From Myxococcales bacterium (lineage in GTDB: Bacteria > Myxococcota_A > Polyangia > Palsa-1104 > JAEUJZ01): a stretch of DNA of 64,000 bases. The stretch is taken from NCBI GenBank assembly GCA_016794465.1, contig JAEUKA010000111.1:62001-126000 (forward strand), in the 5' to 3' direction. A program made the position numbers and the translations under genes. A model generated the notes under the pieces. The model was given only the letters and a program-made list of their open reading frames with translations. It was not told the origin of the DNA and made no database searches. Positions 1 through 8,470 of this stretch are shown here, piece by piece (position 1 is the first letter of the stretch; the number at the start of each line of letters is the position of its first letter).

Positions 1-794
1 ATCATGCGCGCTTGTACAGCGTGTGGCAGCGAAGACGGGTACTCAAAGCGCGCGAAGCTGCTGGTGCCCGGATACATGATCGAGTCGGTGATTCCCATCA
101 CGGTCGAGACTCCGTTTTGGACGAAGCCATCGACGGTGACTTGCACGCCAGAGAGTGGCGCCTCGGCGATGAAAAAGTGAATCGGAACCGGACTCTGTTG
201 ATACTGGCGGAGCAGCTGGGAATAGGGATTGAGAATCGACCAAAAGCGCAGCTGATCACGCACAGTAAAGTGGGTGGCCTGCCGCAGCGCCTCTTCACTG
301 TGAACCATCTGCGCCCGAATCGACATCGTGCCCTTTACTGGTTTTACGAAAAACGGAAACTGTAGGGAGCGCGGCTTTCGCGGCTTGTAGGGATCGATCA
401 AGTCAAAGTGAGGAGTCACTTCGGGAACGATGCGCTGCTGCAGCTGCCGACTATAATACTTATGGGACAGGAGGACGCTGTCGCGCGGCTGCGGAGCAGG
501 CAGCCCCAGCTCTTGGGCGATGACGGCGCTGAACATACAGCCTGGGTAGTCGCCGGTACCAAGGACTCCATCGATGCCGCGATGCCGGTACTTGTGGACG
601 ATTCCTTGTAGGTAGGATTCGACGTGAAAGCGCAGCGTGCGCAAGACTCCGAACGATTCAAACAGCTCCTCGCCACAGGTGAGGAACTCAAAGGAATCCT
701 GCAGCAAGGGACTGCTGATCGCGGTCAATTCCCAGTCAGTTGGACAGACCACCAAGATGCGCTTGCGGATACGTGAGGCCAGTTTAGGAATCAC
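1..794 (-). CDS. ATP-grasp domain protein, C-terminus cut by window edge
   Basis: An open frame runs from a GTG at 794 off the left edge: 264 codons with no stop. The GTG overlaps the TGA of the preceding sulfatase gene by four bases (GTGA), so it is translationally coupled as the last visible gene of the operon. The protein opens VIPKLASRIRKRILVVCPTDWE, followed by a Rossmann-like first lobe containing GVLGTGDYPGC. Near residue 140 it has FFVKPVKGTMS, the usual ATP-grasp lysine strand that contacts ATP. Later residues (SGVQVTVDGFVQNG) fit the central ATP-grasp sheet. Such enzymes join a carboxylate to an amine or thiol. The substrate cannot be told from the sequence. Its place in an ergothioneine operon makes an amino-acid or peptide ligase role possible, but that is inference. 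Confidence 0.72.
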   Translation of the reverse strand, partial: MIPKLASRIRKRILVVCPTDWELTAISSPLLQDSFEFLTCGEELFESFGVLRTLRFHVESYLQGIVHKYRHRGIDGVLGTGDYPGCMFSAVIAQELGLPAPQPRDSVLLSHKYYSRQLQQRIVPEVTPHFDLIDPYKPRKPRSLQFPFFVKPVKGTMSIRAQMVHSEEALRQATHFTVRDQLRFWSILNPYSQLLRQYQQSPVPIHFFIAEAPLSGVQVTVDGFVQNGVSTVMGITDSIMYPGTSSFARFEYPSSLPHAVQARM

Positions 795-2566
795 AACACA
801 CCACTCTGTTTGGCGAAAAGGCCGATCAGGGACTCGAAGTAGGACCGCTCTGCTCCGTCGAGGACGCGCGGATTTTGATCTTGCCAGTCCGATTGGATCA
901 AGGTGTCGCGGATGAGATCAAGAGAGTACTTGCTGTCCCCGATCAGTAGTCCCAAGCAGCCGCTGGTGTTCCGTGACGGCTGACCATCCCACAGCAGATG
1001 ATGGGCTGGACGCGAATCGGAAAGCAGCGAGCTGCCATGACTGGGCTTGGACGGGAGTCCCAGCAGATCCAGGACGGTAGGAATCACATCGAAGTGGGTT
1101 GACTGCGCCACGGTCTGCGCGGACAGCAGGGGATGATGAAAGAGCAGCGGCACCAGCGTCTGTTCGGCTGTGACGGCGCTGCCATGAGACTGATAAAAGT
1201 GCTCCCCAAAGGACTGTCCGTGATCAGAGCTGAGGATGAGGAGCGGCGGACAAGTGGCATCACTGAGTCTGCGAACCAGCTCTTCGATCGATTGCCAGAG
1301 CGTATGAAACAGAGCGTCTGTCTCCTCGATGGCGTTGAGAAATCTGCCGCGATCATCCTGCAAGTCGTGACGATGAAACTTCTCCTGATCATCCACGTGA
1401 TAGGGAAGGTGCGCGTTGCCCGCATGAACGTGAAGGAAGAACGGACGAGCTGACAGCAGCTGCGCTAGTTTGGTCATTCCCGCTGACACCAGAAGCTCGT
1501 CGGTGGCTTGGTCATTCCTACCTGTCTGCAGCGCGAGCAGCTGCGGCCCATCGCAGATGTGATCAAAGCCGGCTTGCTGCAAGATGCGGGCGAGTCCATA
1601 GTGCGCGGTGTTGACTGCGGTCAGATAGATACTTTGATATCCGAGCTGGGACAGCTGCCCAAGGTGGGGCACGGCTGGGAGGGTTCCGCGCAGGGTATGT
1701 TGACCAAAGTACAGCGCGTGGTGTGCGACGTTGGTCAGCGGCGCCAGGCTGACATGAAGTCGGCTCGACAGGGTGTGTGGGCAGCCGGCAAGTGAGGACA
1801 GAAACGGAGTCTTGGCTGCTCCCTCTGTGAGGTGTGTCTGGCCCAGGGACTCAAAGGTGAGCAAGACCACCGATCGTCCGCTCAGGAGTCCGTGCTGCGG
1901 ACTCTGTTTCTGCGGCAACAGCTGCGGTGATAGCAGCGCTGCATGCTCTGGGCGGGCCACAAAGTTGGCTGCGATCTGGGGTCGACGTGGCCGGACAAAG
2001 TCATGAAAGAGTGCGCGTCGAGTCTTGGATATGGACAGAGAAGGAGTCTGTGCAATGTGGTCTTCTCGACGGAAAAGTGTCCCAACGAAGAACACCAACA
2101 GACTCCCTTCTATGACCACGCGCAACGCAGACAGCGGCGCCAGAAACAGAGTCAACAGAGACAGCGGAATCAGCACGGGCAGCAGCAAAAAGTCACGATG
2201 CGACAGCAGGAACTGCCGCGCACAGCGCATGTGAATGACCTCGCTCACCAAGTTGCTGAGTACGACATCACGAACGCCTCCTAAACCTAGCTCAAAGCTG
2301 AAGCTTCGATAGAGCGCGACATCGAGCCATACCAGCCATAGGAATGCGGACAAGCCACCACAGGCTACAAACGCCAGCTGGGGAGAGTAGAAGCAGAGCC
2401 CGGTGAGGAGTGCCCCCAAAAGGAGTGCCAGCAGATGATCGCTTGCCGTCGGTGGCGCAACGCGTGGCGCGTGCGCGTACTTGGTCTTACGTAGCAGACG
2501 GATTGACAGCGCCAACACCAGCGCTACTTCAGCGCCAGTGAGCACCAATGCCACAGTCGAACTCAT
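791..2566 (-). CDS. LTA synthase-like membrane sulfatase (alkaline phosphatase superfamily)
   Basis: 591 residues. The ATG at 2566 overlaps the TGA of the upstream gene (ATGA), which is why I prefer it to the longer open frame. The N-terminal ~190 residues hold four or five hydrophobic segments. The rest is a sulfatase/phosphoglycerol-transferase fold, with LLTFESLGQTH in the position of the metal-binding nucleophile strand (usually E-S/T) and the second metal-binding motif SSDHGQSFGEH near residue 450. Family members transfer phosphoglycerol or phosphoethanolamine, or cleave sulfate esters, on the outer face of the inner membrane. The usual nucleophile Thr/Ser environment is present (ES), but I cannot assign a substrate. 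It is followed with a four-base overlap by the ATP-grasp gene. Confidence 0.82.
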   Translation of the reverse strand: MSSTVALVLTGAEVALVLALSIRLLRKTKYAHAPRVAPPTASDHLLALLLGALLTGLCFYSPQLAFVACGGLSAFLWLVWLDVALYRSFSFELGLGGVRDVVLSNLVSEVIHMRCARQFLLSHRDFLLLPVLIPLSLLTLFLAPLSALRVVIEGSLLVFFVGTLFRREDHIAQTPSLSISKTRRALFHDFVRPRRPQIAANFVARPEHAALLSPQLLPQKQSPQHGLLSGRSVVLLTFESLGQTHLTEGAAKTPFLSSLAGCPHTLSSRLHVSLAPLTNVAHHALYFGQHTLRGTLPAVPHLGQLSQLGYQSIYLTAVNTAHYGLARILQQAGFDHICDGPQLLALQTGRNDQATDELLVSAGMTKLAQLLSARPFFLHVHAGNAHLPYHVDDQEKFHRHDLQDDRGRFLNAIEETDALFHTLWQSIEELVRRLSDATCPPLLILSSDHGQSFGEHFYQSHGSAVTAEQTLVPLLFHHPLLSAQTVAQSTHFDVIPTVLDLLGLPSKPSHGSSLLSDSRPAHHLLWDGQPSRNTSGCLGLLIGDSKYSLDLIRDTLIQSDWQDQNPRVLDGAERSYFESLIGLFAKQSGVL

Positions 2567-3144
2567 CTGCGCAGGAAGCTCCGATGATAGTTCTGCGCGT
2601 ACCACAGGTTGGTGGCGCCCAGCAGTGCCAGGACGAGCAGCTTGGGAGTCGCTGTCCAGCGCGGTGCCATCACCAAGTAGAGATAGAGAGAGCAGAGCAG
2701 GACCAGCAGCAGCTCCAGCAGCGCCACTGTACGGCCATGGTAGCGCGCATCCCAGTACGACCACGGACTGATGAAGCGGTAGCTACTGATCGGAAAAAAG
2801 TGACGATGGGCATCGTGGACATGCAGCGGCAGATCACACAGCGCATGAAACAGGACGCTCAGAAAAAAGTAAATCAGCGTCGGAGAGTGAGCCAGCCAAG
2901 CGATTCCCATCCCCAGCAGTGAGAGCGGAACAGAGTGCGCGCCATGAATCACCGCCAGCCAGAACCTCCGCTGATAACAGACCGACCAGATCGTCTCGGG
3001 TGGGGTGCCGCGCAGCCGCTCACGCAGATACAGCACCACGATCGGAAGATCGGGAAGGACTGCTCCTGCGATCACGGCAGACTCATGACCTACCACACTG
3101 CCGAGCAGGGCGAGATTGAGCACGACATGGCCGGGTGTGTGCAT
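2563..3144 (-). CDS. YdjM-like membrane-bound metal-dependent hydrolase family protein
   Basis: 193 residues. The start MHTPGHVVLNLALLG and the following GHES...GAVLPDLP are typical of the small membrane proteins annotated as membrane-bound metal-dependent hydrolases (YdjM/LexA-regulated type), where early His and Asp residues are thought to bind metal. Four or so membrane segments follow, with histidines in HALCDLPLHVHDAHRHFF that could be ligands. The start is six bases after the egtD stop and the end overlaps the sulfatase start, so it is firmly inside the operon. The actual reaction of this family is not established. Confidence 0.68.
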   Translation of the reverse strand: MHTPGHVVLNLALLGSVVGHESAVIAGAVLPDLPIVVLYLRERLRGTPPETIWSVCYQRRFWLAVIHGAHSVPLSLLGMGIAWLAHSPTLIYFFLSVLFHALCDLPLHVHDAHRHFFPISSYRFISPWSYWDARYHGRTVALLELLLVLLCSLYLYLVMAPRWTATPKLLVLALLGATNLWYAQNYHRSFLRR

Positions 3145-3150
3145 GGCTTT

Positions 3151-4122
3151 CTACTGCGCGAACAGCAGGCTCTGCGCAAAGGCCCACTGCTCATCAACCC
3201 ACTGCTCCTGACAGGAAAATCCGCTGCGCTGCGCCAGGAGGGGAAGCTCTGTCCGCTCGAACTTGTAGCTGTCTTCAGTCTTGATGGTTTCGCCACAGGA
3301 CATCGTAAGATCGAGCTGCGCCCTGCGAATCTGGATCGTCATGTCCGAGCGTGCGCGCAGGTGCATCTCGACGCGACGAGCCTGGGGATTCCAGCGCGCT
3401 TCATGATCAAAGTGGCGCAGCGAAAAGTTGGCATCCAGCTCACGGTTGATGCGCGCCAGCACATTCTTGTTAAACGCGGCGGTGACTCCTGCTGCATCAT
3501 CGTAAGCAAGCAACAACTCGGCTTCACTCTTGACGAGATCGGTAGACAGCAGCATCAAGTCCCCGGGGCTGAGGTGTTCCCGGACGCTGCGTAGGAATCG
3601 CTCTCCAGACTCCCTATCAAAGTTCCCAATCGTGCTGCCAAGAAACAACACCAGCAGCGGACCGCGCTGTCTGCGACGGGCTTTGACCTCAGAGAGTCCC
3701 TGCAGATACTCCATGTGAACGCCGCTTACGGTGAGATTGGGAATGTCACCAAGCTCGCGTGCACACTGGGTGAGCGCTGCATGTGAGATGTCGATCGGAA
3801 AGAACTCTGTCTCCTGTCTACGGGCCATGGCTTCCAGGATCAGCCGGGTCTTTTTGCTGCTGCCACTGCCCAGCTCTGCGACGCAGGTATCAGCGGGCAG
3901 ACGCGACACCCAGCTTGGTGCATGGCGCAGCAGGAGTCGGGTATCTGCTCGCGTCAGTCCATACTCTGGGAGTACGCAGATCACCTCGAACAGCGTCGAT
4001 CCGACCTCATCGTAGAGATACTTAGAGGGAAGCACACGCTGCCCCTGGGTCAGCAGTCCGCTGCGCAGATCTTCTGCAAAGGAAGCCAAATCGAGAGGTT
4101 CGGGAAACACAGCTACGCTCAT
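3151..4122 (-). CDS. egtD: L-histidine N-alpha-methyltransferase EgtD
   Basis: 323 residues from the ATG at 4122, which has GGAG seven bases upstream; an in-frame GTG at 4134 is the alternative. It is close to the family length (about 320). The family pattern is clear: YLYDEVGSTLFEVICVLPEYG followed by TRAD, then the SAM-binding ELGSGSSKKTRLIL, then FLGSTIGNFD. EgtD methylates the alpha-amino group of histidine three times with SAM to give hercynine, the first step of ergothioneine synthesis in the cytoplasm. It lies three bases (from the GTG) to fifteen bases (from the ATG) after egtB, so both committed enzymes are co-translated. Confidence 0.93.
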   Translation of the reverse strand: MSVAVFPEPLDLASFAEDLRSGLLTQGQRVLPSKYLYDEVGSTLFEVICVLPEYGLTRADTRLLLRHAPSWVSRLPADTCVAELGSGSSKKTRLILEAMARRQETEFFPIDISHAALTQCARELGDIPNLTVSGVHMEYLQGLSEVKARRRQRGPLLVLFLGSTIGNFDRESGERFLRSVREHLSPGDLMLLSTDLVKSEAELLLAYDDAAGVTAAFNKNVLARINRELDANFSLRHFDHEARWNPQARRVEMHLRARSDMTIQIRRAQLDLTMSCGETIKTEDSYKFERTELPLLAQRSGFSCQEQWVDEQWAFAQSLLFAQ

Positions 4123-4137
4123 GTGGTGCTCCACGGG

Positions 4138-5550
4138 TTACTGGACAGAGGGTTGATATACGCAGCGGAAGCCGGCGAAGACGTAGGGATAGTGGGCCTG
4201 AAACCAGTTGCGGAAAGTACGGCGCAGGAACCGAACATCGGTACAGGCGGCGGCACCTTTCATGACAAAGTGTTTGTTGTCATAAAAATTCGCTGAATAG
4301 CCAGGATAGCGGGGATCGATCTGAAAGCCGGGCAGCGGTCGGAACGGAGTCTGACTCCATTCCCAGTGGTTGCCAAAAAGATCCGCAACACCCAGTCTGC
4401 TGTCACCGGCAGGGAAGGCTCCGACGGGACAGGAGTCGAAGCGCGCACCGCCGAAGTTCCCATGGAGCAGCGGAATCGCTTCCTGACCAGGCCAAGGATA
4501 CTGCGGATCAGGGTCCGAAGAAGTCAGGGTTCCGTATGCAGCCCGATGGAGCTCTGCTTCGCTGGGAAGTCGCGCGGTAGTTTGGGAGTCTTGGGCGTGA
4601 AGATACGCCACAAATGCGCGGGCCTCAGCAAGACTCACCTGCACGGGCCAGTCGAGCGGGAGCGGAATGATCTCAAACGCAGCGCGCTGAAAGTAGTCGT
4701 CTCCGCGCTGTTCCCACAAGATGGGAAGCTGGAGATCGCGCGACTCTTTCCACGCCCAGTCTTCAGCGGTCCAGAGACTCTGCTCGCGATATCCACCCGC
4801 GCGAACGAACGACAGGAACTCCTGATTGACGACCTTGCGGGCTGCAATGGCAAACGCGGGAACAGAGAGAGTCTGCGCGCCAAACTCGTTGTCCCATCCG
4901 AACGCATCATCGCGATTCCTACCAATGGTAATGTCTCCGGCTGGCACTTCTACGCGGCGAACAGAGTGGGGGAATCCGACCCGCTGATAGTCCGGCTCGG
5001 TGGGTCCTGGCTGGCTGCGGACCGAGATCATCTGCGACGGAACAAAGGCCGAAAGTGGCAAGTGCGGCAGCATATAGGAGAGCGTCTCTAGGTGCATCAG
5101 TCGATGCTCCAGCGCCATTGCCAGTGCATCGCGAGTCGCTAGATCCGTGTCTGCGCAGGTGTCGATAAAGTGCGCAAGTGTTGCATCAAGTGTGGAGCGG
5201 ATCTGCGCGCAAAAAGCAGACACCACGTGCAGTGCTGGCCAGTCACTTGGGACATCGGTCGGCAGATTCCCATCGACCGGATCGATTCCGAACGCAAACA
5301 GCTGCTCGAACGTGGGATGAATCGGAGGCTGAAAAAAGACGCGCGTCCCGAGGAGATTCCAGTCAAACGCTTCAAGGTGGCCGAGATAAAAAATGATGCG
5401 GTGACGCTCGGCAATCGATCGCAGATACATCGCCTCTGTGGTCAGTCGCGCAAAGAACGCATCGGTCAGGAGTCTCGCGTGTTGGATCGCATCCAGTAGC
5501 GTGCTTAGCTGAAGTCTGAAGGCATCCAGGGCGCGCTCTTTATGGTGCAT
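4138..5550 (-). CDS. egtB: Ergothioneine sulfoxide synthase EgtB
   Basis: 470 residues: an N-terminal DinB-type four-helix domain followed by an FGE/SUMF1 domain. The iron-binding histidines are visible as GHLEAFDWNLLG (about residue 57) and the HxxxH of EHRLMHLET (about 150). The C-terminal half has the expected VPAGDITIGR, RLPSEAELHRAAYG, GNHWEWSQTPF and RRTFRNWF...FAGFRC. EgtB is a non-haem Fe(II) enzyme that forms the C-S bond between hercynine and cysteine or gamma-glutamylcysteine using O2. No EgtA, EgtC or EgtE is visible in the window, so the thiol donor and the C-S lyase step are unresolved. Confidence 0.92.
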   Translation of the reverse strand: MHHKERALDAFRLQLSTLLDAIQHARLLTDAFFARLTTEAMYLRSIAERHRIIFYLGHLEAFDWNLLGTRVFFQPPIHPTFEQLFAFGIDPVDGNLPTDVPSDWPALHVVSAFCAQIRSTLDATLAHFIDTCADTDLATRDALAMALEHRLMHLETLSYMLPHLPLSAFVPSQMISVRSQPGPTEPDYQRVGFPHSVRRVEVPAGDITIGRNRDDAFGWDNEFGAQTLSVPAFAIAARKVVNQEFLSFVRAGGYREQSLWTAEDWAWKESRDLQLPILWEQRGDDYFQRAAFEIIPLPLDWPVQVSLAEARAFVAYLHAQDSQTTARLPSEAELHRAAYGTLTSSDPDPQYPWPGQEAIPLLHGNFGGARFDSCPVGAFPAGDSRLGVADLFGNHWEWSQTPFRPLPGFQIDPRYPGYSANFYDNKHFVMKGAAACTDVRFLRRTFRNWFQAHYPYVFAGFRCVYQPSVQ

Positions 5551-5584
5551 GGTCCATGCAAGATATCATTCCGATGCGGTGTGA

Positions 5585-7129
5585 TCAAGGGCTGCGCGCT
5601 GGCTCGGTCTGCAGACCTTTGGGAACCAGCCAGCGTGACAGCTGTTCAAACAGAGCGTGAAAAAGAATTGCCATCAGCGCGGTGGGAATCGCTCCTTTGA
5701 GGATCACGCGGACATCGTTCATGGCCAGACCAGAGGTAATGAAGCGGCCGTAACCGCCGGCTCCGATCAGCGCGGCGATCGTCGCTGTGGCCACGTTGAT
5801 GACAGCGGTGGTCTTGATTCCTGACAGGATGTATAGGGAGGCCATCGGCAGCTCGATCAGGCGCAGTCGCTGAAGCCGCGTAAGGCCCAAGATCTTGGCT
5901 GTCTCGATGAGTCTGCTGTCCAGAGACAACAGCCCAGCGGTCGTACTCTGCGCGACCGGAAGGAGTCCGTACAGAAACAGCGCAAAGATGGTGGGCATCG
6001 CCCCAATTCCCATGATGGGAATGAGAAAGCAGAGCAGAGCCAGCGAAGGAATCGTCTGAAGGAGACTGGTCACCGCAATCAGGACTTGGCCGGTCCGCCG
6101 AAACTGTACCGCCACAATACCGAGCGGAACTCCGAGCAGACAGGACAAAAGGAGTGCACTCAGGACAAGATACAGGTGCTCCGCTGTTGCGATCCACAGT
6201 CCTTCATCGAGCACGGCACCGCGCGTTGGCGGGCGCGGATTCCCAATCAGCTTATGCTGCACCAAAAACTCTCGCGCTACGGCAGAGACTTCGCGCTTGT
6301 GGACATCGACCTGAGCATTCACCGCAGTCATCTGGGCTTCGGACAGCTGCCCCTCCAGCTTGCGCAGGGCCTGCCAGGTCTTGGGAAAGCGCTCAGCGAT
6401 CTCGGCGCGAATCAGGATCACCGCAAAGTACGTGGGAAAAAATCCCCGATCATCTTTGAGCAACGTCAGCTCAAACTGCGGCAGCGCTCCGTCGGTGGTA
6501 TAGGCATCTGTGAGATCGATCTCGCGACTCTGTAGCGCTTGATACGCCAGGGAGTGCTGCATCGGCTTGATGCTCTGGAGCGCGACTCCGTACACCTGTT
6601 GTAGCTTGTAAAAGCCATCGTCATAGTTCAAAAAATCGGGCGTGAAAGCACCGCGCAGCGTGTGGTGGGGAATCAGATCACTGATGTTTGCGAGCCGCAG
6701 AGTCTGGGCCATCGCTGTCCGTACTGCAATCGCGTAGGTGTTGTTAAAGCCCAAGGATTCAGACAAGAGCAGACCGTGGCTGCGCAGCGCGGTGAGCAGC
6801 TCGGCGCGACTGGGATTCGGGGTCTGTGGCAAGAACAGATGAGAGAGCGCTCCGGTGTAGCTGACATCGAGATCCAGCTCTCCCGCTTTGAGTCCATCAA
6901 CGACCAGCGTGGGACCACCAAGTCCGAACTTGCGAACCGCAGTCGCTTCCCCTTCCGCATCAATGATCTGCGCCAGCATCTCCGAGAGGATATAGCTCTC
7001 TGTAAATGGCTTGGCAGCGACGATGATTTTGCGCGAGGAGGGAGGAGGAGCGGCCTTACTTGGCAGCGCTGTTCCGGTGATGAAGAGCAGCCAACTGAGC
7101 AGCAGAATCAGCGGACGGAGTCTGTTCAT
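5585..7129 (-). CDS. Fused substrate-binding protein / permease of an OpuC/EgtU-type ABC importer
   Basis: 514 residues. A signal-like N-terminus (LRPLILLLSWLLFITG) is followed by an OpuAC-type binding domain (residues ~34-300) with IVAAKPFTESYILSEMLAQII and the hallmark DLDVSYTGALS. A permease domain follows with about five membrane helices (from ~315), including the EAA-like loop ETAKILGLTRLQRLRLIELPMA. Substrates of this family are quaternary amines such as betaine, choline and carnitine, and ergothioneine in EgtU. The domain order is binding domain first, permease second; the EgtU/OpuABC fusions I recall are the reverse. It overlaps the ATPase gene by four bases and precedes egtB by 34, so ergothioneine or a related betaine is the natural ligand guess (inference). 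Confidence 0.88.
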   Translation of the reverse strand: MNRLRPLILLLSWLLFITGTALPSKAAPPPSSRKIIVAAKPFTESYILSEMLAQIIDAEGEATAVRKFGLGGPTLVVDGLKAGELDLDVSYTGALSHLFLPQTPNPSRAELLTALRSHGLLLSESLGFNNTYAIAVRTAMAQTLRLANISDLIPHHTLRGAFTPDFLNYDDGFYKLQQVYGVALQSIKPMQHSLAYQALQSREIDLTDAYTTDGALPQFELTLLKDDRGFFPTYFAVILIRAEIAERFPKTWQALRKLEGQLSEAQMTAVNAQVDVHKREVSAVAREFLVQHKLIGNPRPPTRGAVLDEGLWIATAEHLYLVLSALLLSCLLGVPLGIVAVQFRRTGQVLIAVTSLLQTIPSLALLCFLIPIMGIGAMPTIFALFLYGLLPVAQSTTAGLLSLDSRLIETAKILGLTRLQRLRLIELPMASLYILSGIKTTAVINVATATIAALIGAGGYGRFITSGLAMNDVRVILKGAIPTALMAILFHALFEQLSRWLVPKGLQTEPARSP

Positions 7130-7875
7130 GAGCCCAGCTCACTTAGCTGAGGAAGAGGTCTTTGAGCCTGTAGGAATGCCGTGACATGTGGATCAGACGG
7201 CCTCTGTACGAGATCTAGGAAGGAGCCATGCTGCAGGATGGAGCCTTGATGAAGCAGCGTGATCGTATCGCCCAAAAATGCCGCTTCTCCTACGTCGTGC
7301 GTAACCAAAATCACCGTGGTCCGTAGCGCCTCGAAGACTTGCTTGAGCGTACTCTGCAGCTCGCGGCGCATGATCGGGTCCAGGGCTCCCATCGGCTCAT
7401 CCAGCAGCAGGTACTTGGGCTGTTGAAACAGGGCGCGCATCAAGGCCACCCGCTGCCGCTGACCACCACTTAGCTGCGCAGGATGATGGGCAAGCAGTCG
7501 CTCATCGATTCCCACCAGCGACGATAGCTCTGCCAGCCGCGCCTTCCTTTCGGCACTTGGGAGTCCCCGTACTTTAGCCATGAGAGTCACATTCTGTTCC
7601 GCTGTCAGATGCGGAAAGAGTCCTCCCTCTTGCGTCATATAACCCATGATCTGTGCCAGCGGACAGGGATCTGCCGCGATCACTTTGACGCCATCAACGG
7701 TTACCTGACCGGAATCTGGCGCCATCGCTCCCGCCATGATCCGCAGCAGGGTGGTCTTGCCACAGCCGCTCGCACCCAGCAGGACATGAGTCTGCGCCGC
7801 AGCCAAGGTCAGCGATACTTCGCGCAGAATCGGTAGAGCTTGGTACTGCTTGGAGATGTGTGAGAGCACAATCAT
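7126..7875 (-). CDS. ABC transporter ATP-binding protein (OpuCA/EgtV-like)
   Basis: 249 residues. Walker A is GASGCGKT (about residue 34), the Q-loop region reads GYMTQEGGLFPHLT, the signature is LSGGQRQR, Walker B is YLLLDEP, and the H-loop is VTHD. It lacks the C-terminal CBS domains that many osmoprotectant ATPases carry, so it looks like the short form. Its stop overlaps the start of the fused binding protein/permease, and the two should make one complete importer. Confidence 0.9.
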   Translation of the reverse strand: MIVLSHISKQYQALPILREVSLTLAAAQTHVLLGASGCGKTTLLRIMAGAMAPDSGQVTVDGVKVIAADPCPLAQIMGYMTQEGGLFPHLTAEQNVTLMAKVRGLPSAERKARLAELSSLVGIDERLLAHHPAQLSGGQRQRVALMRALFQQPKYLLLDEPMGALDPIMRRELQSTLKQVFEALRTTVILVTHDVGEAAFLGDTITLLHQGSILQHGSFLDLVQRPSDPHVTAFLQAQRPLPQLSELGS

Positions 7876-7882
7876 CGCTGGT

Positions 7883-8371
7883 TCAACTGCGTTCGCTGGT
7901 GAGTGTGTCAGCTTCCAGCTTTTGGCGGATCACAAAGTCCACGCTAAATCGGCCAGCACCGACGATAAGCAGCCATCCCAGCAGACACAGCAGGAGCCAC
8001 TCTGGAAGGTACAGAAAGTCGAGCAGACCTCTCCAGTTTGCATGAATCTTGTGATCAGGTACCGCCGCAGTGGCGAGCGCTACCACCATGGTTCCGGATA
8101 GCAGCGCCGCTGCCAGTCGGGTTCCGATTCCTAACATCAGGCCGAGTCCGCCAAGGAACTCGACGCAGACCACAAACGGAGCTTGCAGCTGCGGAGCAGG
8201 AATGCGGAGCTGCTGAAAGTACGCCACAAACTCGGACAGGTGCGTCGCCTTGTGGAGTGCGCCCCCCAAAAACATCAGCCCGACTCCCCAGCGCACCAAA
8301 AGCGGAGGCACAGCGGAGGCACGCTCGAGCAGCTGGATGAGACGGAGAACTTGCCCGATGAGTTTCTTCAT
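7883..8371 (-). CDS. DoxX family membrane protein, first gene of the ergothioneine operon
   Basis: 162 residues with about four membrane helices. The DoxX pattern is visible: LLVRWGVGLMFLGGALHKATHL, FVVCVEFLGGLGLMLGIGTRLAA and a terminal LLVIG-like helix. The start at 8371 has AAGGAG eight bases upstream. DoxX proteins are poorly defined, but several take part in thiol or oxidative-stress redox chemistry at the membrane, which fits an ergothioneine operon. Seven bases separate it from the ABC ATPase gene. The promoter of the eight-gene operon should lie between 8372 and the divergent gene at about 8470. Confidence 0.8.
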   Translation of the reverse strand: MKKLIGQVLRLIQLLERASAVPPLLVRWGVGLMFLGGALHKATHLSEFVAYFQQLRIPAPQLQAPFVVCVEFLGGLGLMLGIGTRLAAALLSGTMVVALATAAVPDHKIHANWRGLLDFLYLPEWLLLCLLGWLLIVGAGRFSVDFVIRQKLEADTLTSERS

Positions 8372-8470
8372 GTGCTCACTCCTTTGGAATAGGAATCGCA
8401 GCTGTTCCGACGACCGGATGGAAAGAATAGAACCTAACTTCGCTCCTTGATACTATCTTCTGCCAAGAAA

